In this document: piece after piece, positions 17,601 through 25,600 of the stretch
How positions within the stretch are numbered: position 1 is the first letter of the stretch
Layout of the letters: every line of letters starts with the position of its first letter
NCBI GenBank assembly: GCA_023388055.1
Contig: JAEWGW010000040.1
Span: forward strand, 124,001-188,000
Length of the DNA stretch: 64,000 nucleotides
Origin: Bacillota bacterium
GTDB lineage: Bacteria > Bacillota > Bacilli > Paenibacillales > NBRC-103111
Reading direction: 5' to 3'
Program-made: the position numbers and the translations under genes
The notes under the pieces: generated by a model
Seen by the model: only the letters and a program-made list of their open reading frames with translations
Told to the model about the DNA's origin: nothing
The model's database searches: none

Positions 17601-19172
17601 CGGATTAGGTGTGGCCGTCACCGTTGTAGTGGTACCGGCAAGTACGCCGGGTATAACCGTTGCGTTGGTTGTGCCGGTAGACCCGTAATAATACACGTCC
17701 CCATTATACGTTGCCGTAATGGTGCCGGTATCCAGAGTGGAGACAATAGTGCTGGCTTGGCCTGCAGGATTCAGACTTACGGTTTCATTCACCCCAGGAC
17801 CTGTGAAGGTAACCGTACCGCCGGGAGTTCCTGCGCCAGGAGCAAGTGCTGTCACTGTCGCCGTCAATGTGACCGGAGCTCCGGCATTCGAAGGGTCCGG
17901 TGTTGCAGTAACGGTGGTTTGGGTATCTGCCGGATTGACGGTTACGGCAGTAGTATCAGTGGAGGGGGTATAGTTCACATCACCATTATAGGTGGCGGTA
18001 ACGGTACCCGTAAGCATCAGATCAGAGAGAAGACTGGCTTCACCGAACATACTCAAGGCTGTTGTGTAATTCAAGCCATTGGGACCGGTAAAGGTTACGG
18101 TGCCGGTCGGTGTGCCGGAGCTCGGAGGAGACGCCGTAACGCTTGCCGACACAATGACGGTTTGACCGATTACAGAGGGATTCGGCGATACGTTGAGAAC
18201 AGTCTGGGAAGCGGCCGGATTAACCGTCAGATTAGCGGTTCCGGTAGAGGCGTCATAATTCCCATCACCATAATAGGAGGCGGTAATGGTGCCAGCAGCC
18301 AGATTGGAGGAGGTAAAGCTGGCTTGGCCGGCAATGTCCAGGCCCGCACTCTCATTCAGACCGCCAGGTCCGGTAAACCAGATCATACCCGACGGTATGC
18401 CTGTAGCCGGTGCATTGGCAGTTACTGTAGTCGTGACGGTCACCGATTCGCCGATAACGGCAGTATTCGGCGTCAGGTTCACAGTAGTTGTGGTAGCTGC
18501 AGGGTTAACAGTGACGGGAGCACCGTTCATTGAAGGAAGGAAATTAGCGTCTCCGGAGTAGCTGGCAATGATCATACCGGAAGCCAGTGTGCTAACCATG
18601 GTTCCGGCCTCTCCATTGACCAAAACAACTATTTCGCTATAGCCATTCGGGCCGCTAAACGTCACGGTCCCGGTAGGTAGGCCGGAGCCTGGAGGAAATG
18701 CCTCTACCAGTGCACTCACCAGGACGGATTGGCCAAAGGTTGAGGGATCCGGTGTTGCGGTTACACTCGTAAAGGTTTCAGCCGGATTTACAGTTACCGG
18801 TGTATTTCCCGTAGAGGTATGCATGGCTCCGTCTCCGTTATAGGTAGCGGTAATGGTACCCGTTACCAAGGAGGTGGAGATCAGGTATGCTGTGCCCGAA
18901 CCATCCAGCGGCACGGTATCATTCAAGCCGGCGCCGGTAAAGGTTACCGTGCCGGTCGGTGTCCCAACATCCGGAGCAACCACCTCGACGGTAGCTGATA
19001 TAGTTACTGACTGTCCATAGACAGAGGGATCGGGCGAAACAAAAACGTTTGTGGTGGTATCCGCCATAGCGGCCTTCGCAATATGTAAGGAGCTTCCTAT
19101 GTAAAAAAACAATAATGCCAAGCTAATGAATACGACGAAAATCTTCTTCAGGCCTGTTACGCTAGATACCAT
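14688..19172 (-). CDS. Giant S-layer-anchored protein with ten Ig-like repeats
   Basis: About 1494 residues, exported. A signal peptide (KKIFVVFISLALLFFYIG, ending near AKA-AMA) precedes ten Ig-like repeats of roughly 90-120 residues. Each begins with a TTVTATPDPS-type strand and contains PTGTVTFTGP, a GxAS strand, and TITATYNGD (Big_3_5-like). Repeats 8-10 carry inserts of 10-20 residues before the PTGTVTF motif. Then come a Gly-rich linker, a beta-rich domain of about 250 residues and three SLH domains (HWAQAAVNDMG, DWYSSAVQTAFSYGLISGF, DWAADGIAG) that bind pyruvylated cell-wall polymer. ATG at 19172 follows AGAGGAGAG; 19196 is an alternative. Likely an adhesin or surface spacer. Confidence 0.9.
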   Translation of the reverse strand: MVSSVTGLKKIFVVFISLALLFFYIGSSLHIAKAAMADTTTNVFVSPDPSVYGQSVTISATVEVVAPDVGTPTGTVTFTGAGLNDTVPLDGSGTAYLISTSLVTGTITATYNGDGAMHTSTGNTPVTVNPAETFTSVTATPDPSTFGQSVLVSALVEAFPPGSGLPTGTVTFSGPNGYSEIVVLVNGEAGTMVSTLASGMIIASYSGDANFLPSMNGAPVTVNPAATTTTVNLTPNTAVIGESVTVTTTVTANAPATGIPSGMIWFTGPGGLNESAGLDIAGQASFTSSNLAAGTITASYYGDGNYDASTGTANLTVNPAASQTVLNVSPNPSVIGQTVIVSASVTASPPSSGTPTGTVTFTGPNGLNYTTALSMFGEASLLSDLMLTGTVTATYNGDVNYTPSTDTTAVTVNPADTQTTVTATPDPSNAGAPVTLTATVTALAPGAGTPGGTVTFTGPGVNETVSLNPAGQASTIVSTLDTGTITATYNGDVYYYGSTGTTNATVIPGVLAGTTTTVTATPNPTFVGDSVMLSAVVTPVQGGNVPIPTGTVTFTGPNGFSQTAGVNIMGEAIVFANTLVSGTITATYEGDSNYEGSVGTTPVVIHLFPIFGAPTTTTVTVSPDPSTSGELVSLTATVITLPPGAGIPTGTVTFTGPGGFSQTVTLSGTGEAGTLLPAFESGTITATYNGDPLYQGSVGTAPITVNPVAAQTVTTVTAAPNPSYAGQLVSITATVGIGNWIPGSAFPPFPVSPNLGVPTGTVTFTGPGGLNETVALNGLGQASLTTTTLETGTITAVYNGDSQYNGSTGTTSVTVNTPETTTTVTATPDPSFAGQSVTVTATVAANAPIHTYSQPNVSPTDWPINWPVIIPNAGTPTGTVTFTGPGGLNETVALNGLGQASFTSTTLETGTITATYNGDSIFTSSTGTTPVTVQLTDTLTTVTTTPDSTNTGEAVTVTATVEQDSPLHLYGMPTDLPITNVPVIVPNVGIPTGTVTFTGPGGLNETVALDGLGQASFTSTTLVTGTITATYNGDKTYNGSTGTVNVTVNVPVQPEDSSSEEPAAPVVSGGGGGGPVAPAPSGVSVLVNGKGEEAGTLNTNNVNNQTVSTLKIDQTKLEAKLAAEGQGAVVTVPVTVNSDVIVTTLNGQMIQQMENKQAILEIKTGQASYTLPAQQIHMASISEKIGKSVALQDITVQIQIAKASAEAVKAAEQAAGTRNFTLVTAPVDFTITATYEAASVEVQKFDAFVERTIVVPDGVDLSRITTGVVVDADGTVRHIPTKIIVLDGKYYAVLNSMTNSAYSVVWHPLEFSDVEVHWAQAAVNDMGSRMVIEGTGDNSFSPDRSITRAEFAAIFVRGLGLKLEGAATAFSDVTASDWYSSAVQTAFSYGLISGFEDGTFRPEESITREQAMVMVSRAMKLTGLKDKLQVQADVLAAYLDAADASDWAADGIAGSVQAGLITGRDGNVLTPRASITRAEVATVIQRLLHKSGLI

Positions 19173-19253
19173 CGATATGATCTCTCCTCTTGTCATGAAT
19201 GCATGTTATAAATAGTGGGTGGGGAGATAAAACAAATCCTGCTGTATGTGAGA

Positions 19254-19277
19254 AAGCTTGCTGTTCTCACCTCCTTT
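19254..19277 (-). promoter_or_regulatory. 5'-leader SD-like hairpin (possible mRNA stabiliser)
   Basis: On the minus strand AAAGGAGGT (19277-19269) is followed by a GTGAGAA/TTCTCAC hairpin. It lies about 100 nt upstream of the SLH start codon, with its own separate SD. A bound 30S subunit or the hairpin near the 5' end could protect the long mRNA, as known for cry3A-type STAB-SD leaders. Confidence 0.35.
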
Positions 19278-19439
19278 ATAGATAGTTGAGACAACTTTAT
19301 AATAATTATCAATTGAAATCTGTTATCAGTATAGCACGAATTTTCGACAATTTTCTACATAAATTTTCAAGGTTATCTTTTCCAAGTTTAGGATAAAGAC
19401 AGGTCTGGTGATTCACTTCTTCTTTTGCCCAAAAGCTGC

Positions 19440-19470
19440 TTGACTGCGCCCCGGGGTGACACCCTAAGAT
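19440..19470 (+). promoter_or_regulatory. MerR-type promoter with 19-bp spacer
   Basis: TTGACT (19440-19445), 19-bp spacer, TAAGAT (19465-19470). A CCCCGGGG-centred imperfect dyad lies inside the spacer. Long spacers with a central dyad are the signature of promoters switched on by MerR proteins twisting DNA. The merR-like gene starts 20 bp downstream, so autoregulation is expected. Confidence 0.7.
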
Positions 19471-19489
19471 GGGGACAGAGGTGAGTGAC

Positions 19490-20368
19490 ATGCGTTATTC
19501 CATCGGCCAGTTTGCGGGCCTGCACCACGTTTCCAAAAAGACACTCCGGTATTACAAGGATATTGGCCTTCTTGAACCGGCCGGCCTTGATCCGGCCAAC
19601 GGATACGCCTTTTATGAAGAGAAAGAGCACCTGCGGATGCTGCACATTCAGTACCTGCGCAGGCTTCGTTTCAGTTTGGAGCAAATCAGCCAGCTTCTTC
19701 ATACCCAACCGGGGGAGTGGGCGGACATGATCAAGGGACAGCTTTCCATAATGCGGTCGGAGGCGAGGCTTTTGGCAGGCATTGAGCAGGAGCTGCTGGC
19801 TCTTCAGAACCGGATACACGAAGATCAGGAGCCATTCCGGATTCCCGTGGCGGCCACGGAATATAAGGTAGATACGTTCCGCTTGCTTGAGCCTGTCTCC
19901 ATGATCGGGCGGGGAGAGCGTGTGCCGTATAACCACCGGGTGGAGAAAGAGGTCCGGATCAATCAGCTGATCAGCCAATTTTTCGGAAATGATGAAGCTT
20001 CGTCAATTCCAAACCAGGCGGTTCCGCCTGTTTCCTTCGGTCTTGTATGTGAATGTGAAGAGGATATGAGCGAAGGCACGTATCTGCTGGGGGTACAGGT
20101 GGAGAGCCTGGATACGGTTCCGAAAGGGCTGCGCAGCTTTATTTTGCCGGCGGGGCTTTATGTGCGGGTTTGTTTCCAGGCTGTTGACCGGGAGGCTCTG
20201 ACCAACCAAGCCCTGGACGGTGCCTATTCCCTTTTGTACAATGAATGGCTTCCCCAATCGGATTACCTGCGCCCGCCTATGCTGGCTGTTGAGGTGTACC
20301 GGGAGCATCATATGGAGGTGCCGGTTAATCCGGAAATGGAGCTGTGGCAGTTTTTATCGGATGAATGA
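19490..20368 (+). CDS. MerR-family regulator with GyrI-like ligand domain
   Basis: About 292 residues. The N-terminal 75 residues form a MerR winged helix (YSIGQFAGLHHVSKKTLRYY, then GLLEPA and NGYAFYEE). A helical dimerisation segment follows (about 80-120). The C-terminal 150 residues look like the effector-binding (GyrI/BmrR-like) fold (VSMIGRGERVPYNH, PAGLYVRVCFQ). Such proteins bind hydrophobic or cationic small molecules. ATG at 19490 follows GAGGTGAG; an in-frame ATG at 19469 would precede the predicted transcript start. First gene of an operon with a GNAT and a DapA-like gene. Confidence 0.88.
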   Translation: MRYSIGQFAGLHHVSKKTLRYYKDIGLLEPAGLDPANGYAFYEEKEHLRMLHIQYLRRLRFSLEQISQLLHTQPGEWADMIKGQLSIMRSEARLLAGIEQELLALQNRIHEDQEPFRIPVAATEYKVDTFRLLEPVSMIGRGERVPYNHRVEKEVRINQLISQFFGNDEASSIPNQAVPPVSFGLVCECEEDMSEGTYLLGVQVESLDTVPKGLRSFILPAGLYVRVCFQAVDREALTNQALDGAYSLLYNEWLPQSDYLRPPMLAVEVYREHHMEVPVNPEMELWQFLSDE

Positions 20369-20383
20369 GAAGGAGGCGCTTGT

Positions 20384-20944
20384 TTGAGTTACCCGCCGCT
20401 GTTCCCCAGTGAACGTTTGGTTTACCACCCTCTTTCCATGGAGGATCTGGAGGTTTATATGGCTATGCGCCATGAAGCCACTTACCGGCAGTGGTTTTAC
20501 TTTCAGGCTCCTCCCACGTTGGAGAGCGTCACCAAGGAAATCGGGATTATGCAGGAAAAAGCATTCCGCGGGGTTAATCTGCTGAAGGAGTCCTTTGACA
20601 CCGGGGTTTATTTAAAGCAGTCGGGCCGTTTAATCGGTACGGTTTCACTGAACAAATTTCACGGACCTGAGGATGAGCTGGAGTTTGTGGAAATCGGATT
20701 CGGCATCGGGGAAGCCTATCAGGGGCATGGTTATGCAACGGAGGCGGCAAAGGCCGCTGTTTTATGGGGATTGGACCGGCTGAGGGAGCTGGGGGCTGAA
20801 CCTGTCATTGAGGGGAATGTGGAGCATGCGAATTGGCCGTCCCGGAGGGTTCTGGAGAAGGTAGGGTTTCGCTTGGTCCGCACCCAAAAATATGTGACCG
20901 TATATGAGATTAGGGGCGTTCCTTCTGATATACTGGGAGGTTAA
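20384..20944 (+). CDS. GNAT-family N-acetyltransferase (RimJ/RimL type)
   Basis: 186 residues, cytoplasmic. The acetyl-CoA binding segment is EIGFGIGEAYQGHGYATEAA (about residues 104-123), followed by NWPSRRVLEKVGFRLV, typical of RimJ/RimL-like enzymes that acetylate protein N-termini, amino acids or antibiotics. TTG at 20384 follows GAAGGAGG, 15 bp after the MerR stop. Co-regulation by the MerR protein suggests a detoxifying acetylation, but that is inference. Confidence 0.88.
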   Translation: MSYPPLFPSERLVYHPLSMEDLEVYMAMRHEATYRQWFYFQAPPTLESVTKEIGIMQEKAFRGVNLLKESFDTGVYLKQSGRLIGTVSLNKFHGPEDELEFVEIGFGIGEAYQGHGYATEAAKAAVLWGLDRLRELGAEPVIEGNVEHANWPSRRVLEKVGFRLVRTQKYVTVYEIRGVPSDILGG

Positions 20945-20968
20945 TACAGTGTGAAGGAGAAAACGTCC

Positions 20969-21844
20969 ATGAACGATCCATATTTTTTGCCATATAGCGT
21001 GGCCATGATTACCCCTTTCACCCCTGGGGATGAAGTGGATGTGGCGGGTATCCGCCGGATGGTGGAGTATTACAAGGAGCAGGAGGTCCCTGCGCTGCTG
21101 GTTAGCGGTTCAACGGGGGAGCAGCATTCATTGACTGTGGACGAAAGAACCTCTCTATACCGTGCGGTGAAGGAGGCCTCCTCGGATCAAATGCCTCTGT
21201 ACGCCGGAGTGGCTTCCATCCGCACACGGGATGCTGTTCGTCTGGCCAAGGAAGCGGAGCAGGCGGGGTACGCTGCGATTATGCTCGGCTTTCCTCCGTA
21301 TGTCCGCCCCAATCAGGAGGAAGTGGTGCAGTATGTTGAAGCAGTCTGCGCCGCTGTCTCTTTGCCGGTGATGCTGTACAATAATCCGCTGCGGACCGGC
21401 TTCAACCTGGAGCCGGAAACCTTGATCCGCCTGGTGGAGCAGCATCCTCAGATTGCGGCTTTGAAGGAGGCGGGCAGCCCGGAGCATATCTTGAGGACGA
21501 AAGAGAGGCTTGCGCCCGGCGGCTTCCAGGTGCTGTCCGGCTCTGACCTCACCATCGCGGAATCCTTCGCCAAAGGCTACAACGGCCTGACCAGCGTAGC
21601 AGGAAATCTGTTCCCGCGGGAGATGAGCTGGATCATCGGGCTGCTCCGGGAAGGCAGCCAGGGCGAGGCCCGGGAGCTGCTGGCAGCGCTGGAGCCCCGC
21701 TTGACGCTGGCCGGCCGGATCGGGTGGGTGCGGGTCATCCGCCACCGCTTTGCGGCCTTGGGCCTGATCAGCGCCAGCTGCCGGGAGCCGCTGACCCCGC
21801 TGACTGCGGCGGAGCAAGCGGAATTGGCTGGAGCGGCGATGTAG
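20969..21844 (+). CDS. Dihydrodipicolinate synthase/N-acetylneuraminate lyase family protein
   Basis: About 291 residues, a class I aldolase TIM barrel. The Schiff-base lysine is in AALKEAGSPE (about residue 160) and the catalytic Tyr is in MLYNNPLRTGF (about residue 133). The N-terminal GSTGEQ replaces the GTTGE of true DapA, so the substrate is probably another 2-oxo acid. ATG at 20969 follows AAGGAG; a GTG at 20951 is possible. Third gene of the MerR operon. No lysine or sialic acid genes are nearby. Confidence 0.85.
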   Translation: MNDPYFLPYSVAMITPFTPGDEVDVAGIRRMVEYYKEQEVPALLVSGSTGEQHSLTVDERTSLYRAVKEASSDQMPLYAGVASIRTRDAVRLAKEAEQAGYAAIMLGFPPYVRPNQEEVVQYVEAVCAAVSLPVMLYNNPLRTGFNLEPETLIRLVEQHPQIAALKEAGSPEHILRTKERLAPGGFQVLSGSDLTIAESFAKGYNGLTSVAGNLFPREMSWIIGLLREGSQGEARELLAALEPRLTLAGRIGWVRVIRHRFAALGLISASCREPLTPLTAAEQAELAGAAM

Positions 21845-22021
21845 GAGAGAGCACCTGGCCGCACCCGCTGACTCGACTGCCGCTCCAGATTCCTTCGGGT
21901 GCTGCTCAAACAGCCATCATCCGGACCGGCGAAATCCCTCACCATGACGGCCCAGCTCTAATCCACCTCCAACGCTAACTTGACGGGGCATCCACTCCTT
22001 CCACGCCGAACCCCGCCCCCG

Positions 22022-22204
22022 TAACGGACCGGTGTTCCGTTATTTCTTCCTTTTAGGCGGGTTTTGAGTTTTCGCGGACACAGATGCCCTTATTTGCCCC
22101 TCCGGGAGCCCAACTGGGCTCCTTTTGTCTAAATAACGGATCCTGTGTCCGCATAAAGGTCCAAACAGCCTTTTTCAGCCAAATAACGGATCGTCTGTCC
22201 GGCT
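22022..22204. repeat. 183-bp four-box inverted-repeat element, copy A1
   Basis: Boxes at 22022-22045 and 22072-22095 (forward) and 22131-22154 and 22181-22204 (reverse). Box starts are 50 bp apart within each pair and the centre is 35 bp. Boxes share CGGACA in the interior and end in CGTTATTT or CCTTATTT. The TAACG head is intact only in the first box. A further partial copy of the interior (TGTCTGTCCGGCT) follows at 22221-22233. Confidence 0.75.
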
Positions 22205-22326
22205 CTGTCGCGTAACGAATTGTCTGTCCGGCTGCCGCGAAATAGAACCACTCTGCAGCAAGCTGCACAAAAAAGGAGCTGGTTGCCCAGCTCCTAGCAG
22301 GAGTCGTTTTGAGTCACGTTTTGATC

Positions 22327-22509
22327 TAACGGCGGTGAAAGCCTTTATTCCTTTAAAAACACCACATCAAAAAATCTAACGGCGGCCACAGCCCCTATTC
22401 CGCCCCGTTGCACCGTCGCATGCCCTTTTTGAGCCCAATAGCGTCTCCTGCTTCCGTTAGATTGTTTAGCCCTCCATTTTGGGGCAAATAGAGTCTCTCA
22501 CCGCCGTTA
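22327..22509. repeat. 183-bp four-box inverted-repeat element, copy A2
   Basis: Forward boxes at 22327-22350 and 22377-22400; reverse boxes at 22436-22459 and 22486-22509. Box starts 50 bp apart, centre 35 bp. Three of the four boxes begin TAACGGCGG. Tails are TTATTC, CTATTC, CTATTG and CTATTT. Same geometry as A1, B and C but a different shared interior. Confidence 0.8.
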
Positions 22510-22647
22510 GAAATATAGCCCGCTGCGTAAAAGCAGAGAAAGACTGGACGGGTCTGGCGAAAAGCCCGGCGGCGCGCAAGTATCTCGTGCTTGTCTGCCA
22601 GACACGCTATCCCCAGCGGTTACTGCATGGAGGGGACCACAGCCTGC

Positions 22648-25600
22648 TCAGAACAGCTCCATCTGCTTCCAATCCCCGCCGATACGTTCGATAGCCTCCG
22701 ACGCATGGTCCCGGAAATACGCCTGCTGAATCCGCTGCTGGGGATCGATAATCTGCTTGCCTCCCCCTCCCGCAGCGGCCCGCAAACGGCAGCTGTAGAC
22801 AACCGGGAAATAATCCTGGAGGAATTTCCCCTCCACATGGGCGGTGAGCGCGATGATCTGGAAGCCCAGCTGCTCGGCAATATAGAAGACCGGACTCAGC
22901 ACATGATCGCTGGACGCCTTGCCGAAGGGGTTATCCAGAATTACGGCACGGTGGCGCTTCAGATTGCTGTGAATATGCTGGCGCTTCTCTGCCACATAAT
23001 TGAGAATCCCCAGGAACAGAGTCATGTTCTTGCTCCACTTTTCCCCGCCGGACCACCGGTTGGATTCCTCCCAGGAGTACGAAGCGCCTGTAATCTGCTG
23101 GTCATTGCTTACCTTGCGGCAGCTGACGCGGATGCCTCCCTGCTGGAGCACCTTCTGCAGCAATTGTTTGGCGTCCAGCCACTTGTCCAGATCCTTGCGG
23201 ACAAGAGAGGCCTGCTCCTGCCCCTCCTCCCCCTGATACTTGGCCTGCTCCAGCTGGCCGACAATCCACTCGATATGCTCCCGGATGCGCTCCTTGCCCT
23301 CCTGCTCATCCCAATCCGGCACCAGAATGGCGTAGATTTCCTTCGCCCCGGCTTCCGTGCGGACCCGGGTTTTCTTGGGCAGCTCCCGCAGCTCCTGGGC
23401 AATCTGCTTCAAGTGAGTCTGTATGTGCGCAATAAACTGCTGCAGCTTCTGGTCCTCCGTCTGCATCTGCAGCTCGGCGATCTGATTGGCCCTAAGAATG
23501 CCAGTGGCCATCACCGATTCGAATTCCTGCAGCTCCCCGTAGCTATCCTTCGCATCGACACCCCGCTCCGCCATCTCCCGCAGCTTCACATCCTTCACCT
23601 GCTGCTGGCAAAACTGCCGGAAGCGCTGGCGGGACACCGTTACCCGCTTCCGCTCCTCGGCCATGACCCCGGCCAACTGCTCCAGACGCCCGATGCTCGC
23701 CCGGCTTGCAGCCTCCAGCCGGTACAGCAGCTGCTGTGCCGTCTCTGCCGCCAGCTCCTGCTCCTCCAGCAGCGGATCGTCCAGCTTATGGACAAGAATA
23801 TGCCGGTCCCACAGCTGCAGCACACGGCCGAGCTCCTGCTGCCTGCGCCGCGCGCTGCCGCCAAGACGCTCCAGCTCCTTCTTTAGCTCCTGCTGCCGCT
23901 TTTCCTCCACGGCTTGCCGCTCCCGCACACGCTCCAGAGGTTCGGCAAAAAACAACGGCTCCTCACCGTCAAAATCCTGGGCATATTGTCCAAGGCGGAT
24001 ACGGATGACCGCTTCCTGATCGCCCAGCTCCCTGTTCTTCCGCTGCCACACCTCCCCCAGCTTTACCAGCTTCTGCTCCAACTGGCGGAGGTCCGCCAAC
24101 GCCGCATCCATTCTGGCCTCCACATGTAGGGGAAGCTCTAACGCTTCTGATAGTCCCGGACATTCCACAGCCAGGCGCTTCATCTGCCGGGCCGCTTCGT
24201 CATAGCGCTCCTGCTGGCGGCGCAGCTCCTGCTCCAGCTCCGAACGCTCCCGCATCATCTGTTTGCGCGCCAGCTCCAGCTCCCGGTAAACCTCCCGCAG
24301 CTGGATAAAAGACGCCTCCGGCGGAAGCGGCGCAACCTCCCGCACCGCCTGATACAGCTCCTCCTCGCGCATCCGGTCGGCCCTGCCCTTCACATCGGAA
24401 CGGCGTTCACCCGCCTGTACCAGCTCCCTGCCGATCAGCTCCAAGCGTCTGCCGCTCCGGTCCAGCACCCGCTCCGCCTTGGCGAAGGCCTCCTGCACCG
24501 GCTGCATATCCCGGGCGAGCTTGGCAAGCTGCTCGGACAGCACCATATAGTGAGTGGCCTGTTCCAGTTGAAACTCCAGCTGCCGCTGCCGCTGCACCAT
24601 CATGTGCTGCTCCTGGTGGAGCTCATCCTTGCGGGTGTCCATCCGCCGCAGCTCCGCTGCCGTACGGACCAGCACCGCCTCCAGCTGCTGCTGCCGTTCC
24701 CTGAGCCGGGTCGCCTGCCGCTCTTGTTCATGCACCTGCTCCAGCGGATACTTCGTGAAGAAAAGAGAGGCCAGCTTGCCTGCATCTCGCCAGGCCTCCA
24801 GCTCGGCCTCCTTTTCCTTCCGCCGTTTCTCTGCCTGCTCCGCATCCTGCCCCGTCTCCCGCTTCCATTCCCGGAACCGGTCCGGGTCCTGGACAGATGC
24901 CCAATGATCCGGCTCCACCCAACGCGCAGATTCTTCCTCTTCCCCTCTCCCACCGGCCTCTGCCAGCGCCTTCACCTCCTGGGTAGACAGCACCCGGATG
25001 GGGAAGGACAGCAGGTCCGACACCTCCGCCAGCTTACGCAGCAGAAGCGGTTTTTCGTGGCCGGTGGTCACCAACGTCAGGGACCATAACAAACCCAAGG
25101 AGGCTTCCGCCGTCCCTTCACCCCCCGTGGCAGAGACATATTGCCAGCCCATCTCCAGAAGGGAAAATTGATTCATCCACTGACGGATCAGACGCGCAGC
25201 CTGAGGGTCGGCAAAAAACAGCTCCTGCTCCCCGTAATCGTCCACATAACGGAAGGCCAGACGTTCCTTGTGCAGCAGCTGCTGCTTCTGCTGCGCTCTG
25301 CGTTCAATACCGTCGGAGAGCTTCTCCATAATGGAATCCATCCTGTCATGAACAGAAGCCAGGCGCTCCCAGGAGGGCTGCAGCATTGCCAAGGCCATCT
25401 TCACCCGGTTCTGCTCCTCCTCATAACGGCTTGTCCATGCCTCGCATACAGACAGCTCCTGCCTCACCACCAGCTGCTCCTGTGCAGCCAGACGTTCCTC
25501 CTGCTGGAGCTCCGCCTTGCTCCGTTCCAGCTCCTGCAGCGCCTTGGCAAGCTCCAGCTCCCGGTTTTCCAGCTCCTGCTGCTCCCCGATCCATAGGGGC

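Larger units (their letters stand above)
19173..19489. other. Intergenic region between the SLH gene and the MerR operon
   Basis: 317 bp. It holds the SLH gene leader with an SD-like hairpin element (19254-19277), an AT-rich stretch with a TATACT -10-like box near 19335 on the minus strand but no good -35, and the MerR-type promoter at 19440-19470. Confidence 0.4.
21845..22647. other. 803-bp non-coding region with two 183-bp box elements
   Basis: Between the DapA-like gene and the 3' end of jetC. It carries two four-box inverted-repeat elements (22022-22204 and 22327-22509). At 22274-22301 an AGGAGCT/AGCTCCT hairpin lies between them. Long open frames here are accidental. No promoter stands out. 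Confidence 0.6.

Noticed and set aside
15339..18533. Long plus-strand frames opposite the Ig-repeat protein
   Set aside because: They mirror the repeats in another frame and have no start signals.
20969..21844. Assignment as lysine-pathway DapA
   Set aside because: GSTGEQ replaces GTTGE and no lysine genes are adjacent, so only the superfamily is claimed.
22022..22509. CRISPR-like regular spacing of 50 bp
   Set aside because: The boxes are in inverted pairs, not a direct array, boxes vary in sequence, there are only two per orientation, and no cas gene is nearby.
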